Source: DASXMX01 sp036794395
GTDB lineage: Bacteria; Planctomycetota; Phycisphaerae; Tepidisphaerales; Tepidisphaeraceae
Assembly: GCA_036794395.1 (NCBI GenBank)
Contig: DAIRGS010000117.1
Span: 1-20,023 of the forward strand
Direction of reading: 5' to 3'
DNA: 20,023 nucleotides
Part shown: one piece after another, positions 13,778 to 20,023 of the stretch
Layout: every line of letters begins with the position of its first letter
Position numbering within the stretch: position 1 is the stretch's first letter
Program-made: the position numbers and the translations under genes
The notes under the pieces: model-generated
Seen by the model: only the letters and a program-made list of their open reading frames with translations
The model's database searches: none
What the model was told of the DNA's origin: nothing

Positions 13778-14761
13778 CTACCTCAAATGGGAGTGGTTAC
13801 GAATCGCATCCCGGACGGCGCGTATAGATTCAATTATTAAATCGGGTTGATCAATATGAACGTCATGGCCACTCTGGTTTGCAACGATTGCTTTGCTGTT
13901 GTGCGAGAGCCTCAGGAGGTCCTGATTGTGTTCAAGCCGTTCGTGTTCCAAGAGCTCAGCTTGCTCTTTAGAAACAATCCCCCGTATCGGCCGATAACCG
14001 CCCGCCGCCCGCGAGATTACGATCAGCGGCTTGTCGCCGAGTAGAGCGCCACCGCGCTCATGTGCCGCCCGCAGCTGCTGGACGCTTTCCACTTCCGCCT
14101 GCGCACTTGATGCCGGGATTCTTCCGTGTGACAGTGCCCAGAGGCGGAATCGTTGATCCTCCGCGGGTAGCTTATCGTAAGGCGGTTCAACTCGCGTCGG
14201 CACGGCCGAGGTTGGGGGCGTTGGAGCGCCTGACTTTATCGGCGATGGAAGGTCGCTCAGGTTCTGAGCACTACGGCGCACAAGGCGTCCGTTGATGATG
14301 CTCAAACTGTCTGGATGGCCGGTCTCGACGAGAATGATTCCGGCAATATCATTGGGATAGGTGAGTGCGAAAACCCGAACCAGTTCACCTCCGCCTGAAT
14401 GGCCAACGAGAACGAATGGACCAGCCTCTCCGGCATTGTGCATCAACGTGTGCAGGTCCTCGGACATTTCACGGTATGTTTGCGGCGCGGGACTTGGATC
14501 ACTCCAGGCATGACCTGCACGATCATAACTGCACACCCGGGCAAAAGTGCCCACTTTCGGCTGAACAAGACCCCAATCAAATGAGAAAGCGCCCGTTCCA
14601 TTGACGAGGATGACTATCGGAGTAGCCTCTCCAATACAGTCCAGATGCAGTTTCCGGCCGCCGATGTCAACGAGTTTGCCGATAGGGTGCGGCTCTGGGG
14701 CATCCCCTGTCTGAGCCATCAATTGCCAGACCGCAAACAAGACCATCAGGAAAATGCGCAT
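13778..14761 (-). CDS. Exported alpha/beta hydrolase
   Basis: A 327-residue alpha/beta-hydrolase-fold protein. A short signal peptide is apparent (MRIFLMVLFAVWQLMAQ, likely cleaved near 16-20). The nucleophile elbow is GHSGGG (Ser122) after FVLV, the oxyanion-loop region is VNGTGAFSFDWG (53-64), SYDRAGHAWSD (78-88) is typical of the fold, and the catalytic His lies in GHDVH (299 or 302). The substrate is unknown; esterase or peptidase activity is possible. ATG 14761 has a strong GGAGG four to five bases upstream. The stop codon (13778-13780) abuts the repeat array, so the original C-terminus may have been altered. The gene is flanked by two direct copies of [hairpin repeat + emrB 3' end], a sign of insertion or duplication. 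Confidence 0.86.
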   Translation of the reverse strand: MRIFLMVLFAVWQLMAQTGDAPEPHPIGKLVDIGGRKLHLDCIGEATPIVILVNGTGAFSFDWGLVQPKVGTFARVCSYDRAGHAWSDPSPAPQTYREMSEDLHTLMHNAGEAGPFVLVGHSGGGELVRVFALTYPNDIAGIILVETGHPDSLSIINGRLVRRSAQNLSDLPSPIKSGAPTPPTSAVPTRVEPPYDKLPAEDQRFRLWALSHGRIPASSAQAEVESVQQLRAAHERGGALLGDKPLIVISRAAGGYRPIRGIVSKEQAELLEHERLEHNQDLLRLSHNSKAIVANQSGHDVHIDQPDLIIESIRAVRDAIRNHSHLR

Positions 14762-14829
14762 TGGACCTCCATTTACAGGAAGCTTAGTTTCGGCAAGCCT
14801 TCAGGCTTAACGTATGTTGTACCTTGTAC

Positions 14830-14902
14830 CCGCAGATGGCGCAGATGGCCGCAGATGAAATACAGCCTGCTTTTTATCCGCGGCCATCGGCGTGATCTGC
14901 GG
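14830..14902. repeat. Cgcagatg-type hairpin repeat near emrB 3' end
   Basis: Arms 14830-14856 and 14876-14902 are 27 nt each and reverse-complementary at 23 positions around a 19-nt loop. The loop start gatgaaata-cag is related to the loops at 11671 and, inverted, at about 50. It lies about 100 nt beyond the emrB stop. Confidence 0.7.
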
Positions 14903-15003
14903 TTGATTTCTTGATTTGCACTTGTAGTTGCTGTGAATTTCTGCAAGTGGCATCGCAAGCACTGGCTGGGAGCCCGTGTCACGTGGGGATCCGGCGGCAT
15001 CGG

Positions 15004-16623
15004 TCAATGCATGCCCATCGCTCCGCGGCCGCGGGTGGGCTTTAGGAGGAAGACGAAGGGGATGAGGGTGGCGAAGGCGATGGCGAGGACGAAGTAGCAG
15101 TCGACGTAGGCGAGCATGCCGGCTTGTTGGCGGACCATCTGGTAGATCAGGCCGTGGGCTTGTTGCTCGGGGGCTCCGTTGGCCAGGCGGGTGGAGAAAT
15201 AGTGGGAGAGGTTTGAGACGACGTCGTTGAACTTGTGGTTGAAGGGCGTCATGTGGCCGGCGAGGCGGCTTTGATGGAACTGGGTTCGGCGGTCCAGGAA
15301 AGTTGTAACCAGGGAGATGCCGACGCTGCCGCCGATGTTTCGGGCGAGGTTGACCAGAGCCGAGGCGCTGTTGTTTTTGCCGGGTGGAATGTAGGCGTAC
15401 ATCGCGGTATTCACCGGGACGAACAGGAAGCCGAGCGCGCCGGCCTGCACACAGCGGTAGATGATGAAGGTGTGCATGTCGGTCTGGGTGGTGAAGCCGC
15501 TCATGAGGTAGAGACCGAATGAACAGACGATCAGGGCGAAAATAATGAGGCCGCGGGGCTCGACCTTTTGCAGCATGAAGCCGACCACGGGCATGGCGAG
15601 CATGATGAGGACCGCGCCGGGGGAAAGGACCAACCCGGCATCAAGGGCGGTATAGTTGAAGAGGGTTTGGAGCATGAGCGGCAGGAGGACCGTGCTGGAG
15701 AAAAGCACGAGGCCGATCATGAAAAGAATAGCGCTGGCGATGGCGAAGTTGCGTTCTTTGAAAAGGCGCAGATCGACGATGGGGAACTTGGCATGCCATT
15801 CCCAGATGATGGCCGCGACGATCGCGATAACGGCGATGACGCTGAGCCAGGTGATCCAGGTGGAGTTGAACCAGTCTTCGCGCTGACCTTTATCAAGGAC
15901 GATCTGGAGCGCGCCTAAGCCGAGCGATATCAGGCCCAGGCCGATGAAATCGACGTGGAAGCCTTTCTTCTTGAGGCGGCGTTGCTCGGCCTGGAACTGA
16001 GGGGGATCCTTAACCAGGCGCTGGGTGAGGATGAGGGAGAGGATGCCGATCGGGATGTTGATATAGAAGATCCAGCGCCAGGAGACATTGTCGGTGATGA
16101 AGCCGCCGAGCGTGGGGCCGATGGCGGGGGCGGCGACGACCGCAAAGCCATAAACGGCGAAAGCCATCCCGCGTTTTTTAGGGGGGAAGGTATCGGCGAG
16201 GATTGCCTGCTCGCTGGGCTGGAGCCCCCCACCGCCGATGCCCTGGAGGATGCGGAAGAAGACGAGCATGCCCAGGTTGGGCGCTAAGCCGCACAGCATG
16301 GAGCTGATGGTGAAGAGCGCAACGCAGGTCATGTAGAAGCGTTTGCGGCCGATCAATTCGCTGAGCCACGCGCTGAGCGGGAGGACGATGGCGTTGGCGA
16401 CGAGGTAGCTGGTGAGGACCCAGGTGACTTCGTCGGTTGTGGCCGAGAGGCTTCCGCCGATGTGGGGAAGCGCGACGTTTGCGATGCTGGTATCGAGCAC
16501 CTCCATGAACGTGGCCATCGTGACGGTGATGGCGATGAGCCATGGATTAGGGCCGATGGGTACGGCGTCCAGCAGGCGCGGGATCGGCGCGGCGGGTGTT
16601 GAAGGCAACTCGGCGGCGGTCAT
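15004..16623 (-). CDS. emrB: DHA2-family MFS efflux transporter, EmrB-type
   Basis: A 539-residue inner-membrane drug:H+ antiporter of the 14-helix DHA2 family, which exports hydrophobic compounds with an EmrA adaptor. Motifs are LDTSIANVALPHIGG (43-57, DHA2 motif D1), GRKR (92-95, motif A), RILQGIGGGGLQP (motif B) and GPTLGGFITDNVSWRWIFYINIP (motif C). Hydrophobic segments fit 14 helices and length is typical. Its ATG overlaps the emrA stop (ATGA), so both proteins are made from one leftward mRNA. No outer-membrane channel gene is present in the window. The symbol reflects family resemblance; substrate specificity is unknown. A diverged copy of its last codons occurs at 13483-13523. Confidence 0.92.
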   Translation of the reverse strand: MTAAELPSTPAAPIPRLLDAVPIGPNPWLIAITVTMATFMEVLDTSIANVALPHIGGSLSATTDEVTWVLTSYLVANAIVLPLSAWLSELIGRKRFYMTCVALFTISSMLCGLAPNLGMLVFFRILQGIGGGGLQPSEQAILADTFPPKKRGMAFAVYGFAVVAAPAIGPTLGGFITDNVSWRWIFYINIPIGILSLILTQRLVKDPPQFQAEQRRLKKKGFHVDFIGLGLISLGLGALQIVLDKGQREDWFNSTWITWLSVIAVIAIVAAIIWEWHAKFPIVDLRLFKERNFAIASAILFMIGLVLFSSTVLLPLMLQTLFNYTALDAGLVLSPGAVLIMLAMPVVGFMLQKVEPRGLIIFALIVCSFGLYLMSGFTTQTDMHTFIIYRCVQAGALGFLFVPVNTAMYAYIPPGKNNSASALVNLARNIGGSVGISLVTTFLDRRTQFHQSRLAGHMTPFNHKFNDVVSNLSHYFSTRLANGAPEQQAHGLIYQMVRQQAGMLAYVDCYFVLAIAFATLIPFVFLLKPTRGRGAMGMH

Positions 16624-17759
16624 CGAACTTTCACCTCGGGGACGGCCGACATGCCCGGGCCGACGGCAACGTCATCGGGAACCTGAAAGGTGATTTTGAC
16701 AGGGACGCGCTGAACGACTTTTACATAGTTGCCAGTGGCGTTTTCCGGTGGGAGCAGACTGAATGCGGCGCCGGAACCGCGTTGGATGCTGTCGACCTTG
16801 CCATGGAACGTGCGGCCGGGGTAGGCATCGAGTGTGATGTCGACCTCCTGGCCGGGCTGTATGTGACCGAGCTGCGTTTCTTTGAAATTGGCGATCACAT
16901 AAACATCGTGTGGAACAAGAGCGAGCAGCGCCTGGCCAACCTGAACGTAATCGCCGGGCTGGATTGATTTGTTGGTGACGTGCCCAGAGATGGGCGCTTT
17001 GATGCTGGTGTAGGAAAGCTGGAGGTTGGCTGCATTCAGCGTGGCCTGGGCTTGCTGGATCTGAGCATTGGCGAGACTGATCTGGGCGTCGGCGGCCTTG
17101 GCGTTTGCCTGGGCGAAGATTGTTTTCTGAAGAGCGGCGGCGAGATTGGCGTCGGCGGAAGTTGCCGCGGCTTTGTAGTTGATCAGTTGCTGCTGGGTGA
17201 CTGCCTGGGCGCTGAGCTGCTGGAAGCGATTGAGCTCATTGTGAGCGCGGTCGGCCTCGGTGCGGGAAGCTTCCTCGGCGGCGCGGGCCTGGCCGACGTT
17301 GGCGCGGGAGCTGGCGGCACTTTCAGTGGCTTGGACAAGGCCGGCTTCGGCAGCGGCGACAGAGGCCTGGGCCTCGGCGGCCTTGGCTTGGAGATCGCGG
17401 GGGTCGAGGTCGGCGATTACGTCGCCGGCGTTGAGGGTCTGGTTATCGTTAATGTGAACGGCGCGCACGTGCCCGCTCACGCGCGGGCTGACGCGCGTGG
17501 CATCGGCCTGGATGAAGGCGTCATCGGTCGTTTCGAACTGACGGGCATCGAGCCACCAGATCACGCCAAAAGCTGTTCCGGCGATCAGCAGTAGCAATAG
17601 CACGATCAGAACAGCAGGGCGTTTGAAAAGCGACTTGCGCGGTTGGGCCGGGGGCGGCTCGGGCGTAACGCGGGCGAAGGCTTCGGGTTGGGGATCGGGG
17701 GCCGTCATGGTGGCTTGCTGGGCCGTGATTTCACCATTGCCCGTATGGCTTTGACTCAT
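16620..17759 (-). CDS. emrA: HlyD/EmrA-type periplasmic adaptor
   Basis: A 379-residue membrane fusion protein that links EmrB to an outer-membrane channel. An N-terminal cytosolic tail rich in Pro/Gln leads to one membrane anchor (48-70, AVLIVLLLLLIAGTAFGVIWW). The EmrA signature TTDDAFIQADATRVSPRVSG starts near 77, then the first half of the lipoyl-like domain (NQTLNAGDVIADLD), a long Ala-rich coiled-coil hairpin (about 110-240), the second lipoyl half (PISGHVTNKSIQPGDYVQVGQ), and the beta-barrel with VIANFKETQLGHIQPGQEV. Length is normal. ATG 17759 has GAGGCG about nine bases upstream. It is first in the emrAB operon; no regulator gene is adjacent. Confidence 0.92.
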   Translation of the reverse strand: MSQSHTGNGEITAQQATMTAPDPQPEAFARVTPEPPPAQPRKSLFKRPAVLIVLLLLLIAGTAFGVIWWLDARQFETTDDAFIQADATRVSPRVSGHVRAVHINDNQTLNAGDVIADLDPRDLQAKAAEAQASVAAAEAGLVQATESAASSRANVGQARAAEEASRTEADRAHNELNRFQQLSAQAVTQQQLINYKAAATSADANLAAALQKTIFAQANAKAADAQISLANAQIQQAQATLNAANLQLSYTSIKAPISGHVTNKSIQPGDYVQVGQALLALVPHDVYVIANFKETQLGHIQPGQEVDITLDAYPGRTFHGKVDSIQRGSGAAFSLLPPENATGNYVKVVQRVPVKITFQVPDDVAVGPGMSAVPEVKVR

Positions 17760-17837
17760 TTACAGCGCCTCGAGTTAAAACAGCCGTTTGACTTCTTTAT
17801 CGCACATCATAGGCCGGTGACATGATTGTTGACTAGA

Positions 17838-17849
17838 CGATAGTTATCG
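17838..17849. promoter_or_regulatory. Small palindrome in the emrA/DRR-protein divergent region
   Basis: cgatagttatcg has 5-bp arms around a central gt, between the divergent starts at 17759 and 17933. It could be an operator for the efflux operon, but no regulator gene is nearby, and a palindrome of this size occurs often by chance. A TTGACT at 17829-17834 is close but has no convincing -10 partner. Confidence 0.25.
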
Positions 17850-17932
17850 GAAGTTGGAGCGCGGATGAGATGAGCGCCGAGGCGTTAAGCCGGTGAAAGA
17901 TGAGGCCGATGAGAAGCTAGAGGTAACCACGT

Positions 17933-18376
17933 ATGGCAGTAGAAGAACACGACGAGACGACGGCAACCGAAACGGATAAGCGCGAAGGCCAAGGCGAAGA
18001 CCGCCGCAAGAGCGGGGTTGATCGCCGGGCGGGAATCGAGCGCCGGCAGCGGACGGCTGCTGAGGCCGGTTACACCGGGCCGGAGCATCGCAGCGGCGTG
18101 GACCGCCGCGATACGGGGCTTGAACGCCGGCGCGGGCCGGGACGACGGCTTTCGGATGATCGGAAGGCCGCTGAAGAGGGCGAGATGACTTCAGAACAAT
18201 TTGAATTTGTAATGGCAATTGAGATGTACAAGAAGGTCAACAAGCGGATGTATCCGACGTGGACCGAAGTCTTGGAAGTGATGCGGCAGCTGGGCTATCG
18301 CAAGGTCAAGTCGCGGGACTTGAACCTGGAAGCGGTGCCTGAGCCGCAATTGTTTAAGGCAGAGGACGGGAAGTAA
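17933..18376 (+). CDS. DRR-repeat hypothetical protein
   Basis: A 147-residue two-part protein, function unknown. The N-terminal 85 residues are highly charged with two copies of an SGVDRR-x-GxERR motif (27-38 and 54-66) plus looser variants (EDRRK, GPGRRLSDDRK), likely disordered and possibly nucleic-acid- or partner-binding (inference). The C-terminal part (86-135) looks folded: SEQFEFVMAIEMYKKVNK, MYPTWTEVLEVMRQLGYRKV, a helix-turn-helix-like arrangement. GAGG lies nine bases before ATG 17933, and a strong terminator follows the stop. Transcribed divergently from emrAB. Similar DRR proteins occur, as far as I recall, in planctomycetes. The gene is well supported; the role is not. Confidence 0.82.
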   Translation: MAVEEHDETTATETDKREGQGEDRRKSGVDRRAGIERRQRTAAEAGYTGPEHRSGVDRRDTGLERRRGPGRRLSDDRKAAEEGEMTSEQFEFVMAIEMYKKVNKRMYPTWTEVLEVMRQLGYRKVKSRDLNLEAVPEPQLFKAEDGK

Positions 18377-18407
18377 CTGAGTTTGTTTTGGGGTGAGGGA
18401 TTGGGTG

Positions 18408-18438
18408 ACGCGGCCGCAGCAATGCGGCCGCGTTTTTT
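18408..18438 (+). terminator. Strong intrinsic terminator after the DRR-repeat gene
   Basis: ACGCGGCCGC (18408-18417) and its exact complement GCGGCCGCGT (18424-18433) enclose agcaat and are followed by a T-run. It begins 31 nt after the stop codon. Confidence 0.93.
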
Positions 18439-18497
18439 ATGCGCCCCTAGATGATGCCGATGGCATTGGCGCGACGGAGCCGAAAAAGAAGGACTCA

Positions 18498-18717
18498 CCA
18501 CGGAGGCACGGAGACACGCTTGCCGGTTCGCGGTTAAATGTGACCCACGCATCAAAGCAATGAACCCACGGATTTCACGGATGCCACGGATAGAAAAGAA
18601 TGCGCGCCTTTTCCCATCCGTGGCATCCGTGAAATCCGTGGTCTTATTTCTTCCGTGCGCAATTCAAGTTTGGCCTCAAACCGTCAAGTGCGCCTCCGTG
18701 TCTCGGTGCCTCCGTGG
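18498..18717. repeat. Outer cacggagg-type inverted repeat enclosing another hairpin
   Basis: Arm 18498-18518 (ccacggaggcacggagac start) pairs with 18697-18717 at 20 of 21 positions. The perfect 26-bp hairpin at 18566-18641 lies wholly inside the loop, giving nested inverted repeats of two different unit sequences. Confidence 0.8.
18566..18641. repeat. Inner perfect 26-bp inverted repeat (cacggat type)
   Basis: Arm 18566-18591 (ccacggatttcacggatg start) and its exact reverse complement at 18616-18641 surround a 24-nt loop. Perfect pairing over 26 bp in DNA with no coding role suggests recent formation or active maintenance. Confidence 0.88.
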
Positions 18718-18754
18718 TTGCATCTCTTTTTTGGTTGCGGCTCCGCCGCGCTGT

Positions 18755-18782
18755 GGCCATCTGCGTCATCTGCGGCTAAATC
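18755..18782. repeat. Solitary catctgcg half-repeat
   Basis: ggccatctgcgtcatctgcggctaaat matches one arm of the hairpin at 13319-13457, but no inverted partner is nearby. It is directly downstream of the nested hairpins, continuing the composite pattern of mixed modules. Confidence 0.6.
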
Positions 18783-18895
18783 GCGGTTGACCCTGGGCAG
18801 GCAAATCAATTCGGTTGTGCGGATGACGTGAGATGAGATAATCGCATGACGTTTCAGGGATGAAACTGGGAGTCGAAATCGCACGGAGGATTGAC

Positions 18896-18964
18896 ATGAT
18901 CACACGTGGAATTGCGGTGTTCGTTGGGGTGTTTTCACTGATTAATGTGGTGGGCGGGGTTTGA
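18896..18964 (+). CDS. 22-codon hydrophobic leader ORF, or displaced N-terminus of the YdcF gene
   Basis: ATG 18896 has the best ribosome binding site in this region (GGAGG, six to seven bases upstream) and encodes a hydrophobic MITRGIAVFVGVFSLINV... peptide that stops at TGA 18962. It overlaps the next gene by 20 nt in another frame. Its sequence looks like the start of a membrane protein, and the frames would join at ggtgggcggggtttgac by a single-base shift. It is either a coupled leader peptide or evidence of a frameshift. I favour the frameshift reading. Confidence 0.5.
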   Translation: MITRGIAVFVGVFSLINVVGGV

Positions 18965-19841
18965 CGCCAATGGTTGGTGGATTCGGTTGGCACCGCTGCC
19001 GGTCGGGGCGGGGCGGGGATTGCTGGTATTGGCGGGGATCACTTTGATTGCGTATGCGTGCGGGGTGTTGCGCGGGGTTGGGGTACGAAGGTTGGGGGCC
19101 GGGGTGCTGGCGCTCGTGGGAGGATTTGCGATCGCGAATGTCGTTCAATTCTATCTGCTGGCGTTGCGCGGGGAGATTCATGCGTGGGTTCCGATTCCGA
19201 TGTCGGTCATTGTGGCGGTGGCGATGGGCGCGATCGTGTTGCGGCTTTTGATGACAGAGCGCAAGAGGCGGGATCGCAAATGGGGAATATGGGCGGCGGC
19301 CGTGGCGCTGCTGATCGGTTTTCCGTTGGGGCAAATGTTTTTCTTCGGGACAACCGACTATCGGCGCCAGGCGGATGCGGCAGTGGTATTCGGGGCGCGC
19401 ACTTATGCTGATGGGCGACCATCGCAGGCGCTTGCCGATCGGGTGAGGACGGCGGTGGAGTTGTATCAGGATGGACTGGTTTCGCGATTGATTTTTTCGG
19501 GCGGGCCGGGCGATGGGAACACATCGGAGCCGCGCGCGATGCGGCGAGTTGCTATGGAGGCGGGAGTACCGGACGAGGCGATCGTGCTTGATGAAATGGG
19601 CGTGAATACGGATGCGACGGTGAGGAATACGGTGAAGGCATTTGATGAGTTGGGGATTGGGCGCGTGCTGGTGGTGAGCCATGCTTATCACTTGCCGCGG
19701 GTGAAGCTGGCGTATCAACGGGCGGGATGGGAAGTGCGGACGGTGCCGGCGCGACAATCGCGGCATTTACGGAATGAGCCGATGTATGTCGCCCGAGAAG
19801 TGGCGGCGATATGGTTTTATTACTTGCGGCCGCTCGTGTGA
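18945..19841 (+). CDS. YdcF/SanA-like DUF218 membrane protein
   Basis: A 298-residue protein with four predicted membrane helices (about 24-43, 52-72, 84-102, 114-134) and a C-terminal DUF218 domain (144-298), as in SanA, ElyC and YdcF, which are implicated in envelope functions. Domain marks are DAAVVFGARTYADGRPSQAL, RLIFSGGPGDGNTSEP, AMRRVAMEAGVP, LDEMGVNTDATVRNT and VLVVSHAYHLPR. The enzyme activity of the family is unsettled. ATG 18945 follows an in-frame stop at 18939 and has no ribosome binding site, while a strong one serves the overlapping frame at 18896. The natural N-terminus is therefore probably longer and displaced by a one-base shift in a G-rich run. Otherwise intact. Confidence 0.82.
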   Translation: MWWAGFDANGWWIRLAPLPVGAGRGLLVLAGITLIAYACGVLRGVGVRRLGAGVLALVGGFAIANVVQFYLLALRGEIHAWVPIPMSVIVAVAMGAIVLRLLMTERKRRDRKWGIWAAAVALLIGFPLGQMFFFGTTDYRRQADAAVVFGARTYADGRPSQALADRVRTAVELYQDGLVSRLIFSGGPGDGNTSEPRAMRRVAMEAGVPDEAIVLDEMGVNTDATVRNTVKAFDELGIGRVLVVSHAYHLPRVKLAYQRAGWEVRTVPARQSRHLRNEPMYVAREVAAIWFYYLRPLV

Positions 19842-20023
19842 AAATAGGAGCCGGGTGCGGGGACTGGTTGTAACGCGAGATTTGAACGGAGAAGTGTCGT
19901 CAGCGAGGAGTTTTCACTCCCGTTTGGGCTAGCCCGGCAAATTCATGATTCGCCGCAGAGACGCGGAGATCGCAGAAAACGGCAAAATCGAGATCGAAAC
20001 GGGGACGCAGCTAGTTTTTGAAA
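19842..20023. other. Non-coding tail with a degenerate repeat block
   Basis: After the YdcF stop there is no gene. cgccgcagagacgcggagatcgcag (about 19952-19976) looks like another short-period module of the dispersed hairpin family, cut by the window edge, so no partner arm can be seen. No terminator was found for the upstream gene. Confidence 0.45.

Noticed and set aside
15235..17594. Rightward frames opposite emrA/emrB
   Set aside because: Gly/Glu/Asp-rich antisense shadows of a clearly recognisable operon.
1..20023. tRNA, rRNA, riboswitch or other structured RNA genes
   Set aside because: No T-loop, anticodon-arm or conserved riboswitch core was recognised by eye on either strand; a covariance-model search could still find one.

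Overview
The window looks like Planctomycetota, probably a Phycisphaerae-type lineage. This is inference from several marks read in the sequence: (i) four small membrane proteins end in the zinc-ribbon signature CPxCxYNLT-x-N-SG-x-CPECG; (ii) a secreted phosphoesterase begins with an ALEQRLVQS segment resembling the planctomycete LEPR-XLL export-type N-terminus; (iii) there is a DRR-repeat protein; (iv) intergenic spaces are large and full of hairpin-forming short-period repeats (cgcagatgg, cacggatt, cacagagg, cacggagg). No rRNA, tRNA or CRISPR was seen.

Layout. 1-2066: a composite repeat, then a leftward PLP enzyme of the cysteine synthase fold and a leftward GNAT acetyltransferase. 2236-4306: four rightward tandem paralogues of a membrane-anchored zinc-ribbon protein. 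Three carry an identically placed TAnnAT-N6-start signal that implies leaderless mRNA; the remaining one overlaps its predecessor by ATGA. 4307-5453: about 1.1 kb of apparently non-coding, repeat-bearing DNA. 5454-8001: a glycogen-synthase-like glycosyltransferase followed by a DUF433/DUF5615 toxin-antitoxin-like pair. 8404-10011: rsmG, then one reading frame joining a complete CsrA domain to a yeast-Fcy1-like cytosine deaminase, the most unusual gene here. 10012-11522: a REP-like hairpin, a small double-CxxC protein, and an unknown 201-residue protein with its own promoter and terminator. 11571-13777: composite repeats, the leftward phosphoesterase, then a complex repeat zone that truncates a remnant of a second emrB-like 3' end. 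13778-17759: a leftward secreted alpha/beta hydrolase and an EmrA/EmrB-type efflux operon. 17933-19841: the DRR-repeat protein with a strong terminator, a nested hairpin repeat cluster, and a YdcF/DUF218 membrane protein whose N-terminus appears displaced into another frame.

Functional links. The secure couplings are emrA-emrB (ATGA overlap; inner-membrane drug export), DUF433-DUF5615 (stop codon abutting the start) and zinc-ribbon copies 2-3. The remaining genes look like single units separated by repeats. The best candidates for something undescribed are the CsrA-cytosine deaminase fusion, the leaderless zinc-ribbon cluster, and the hydrolase gene bracketed by a direct duplication of [hairpin repeat + emrB 3' end].
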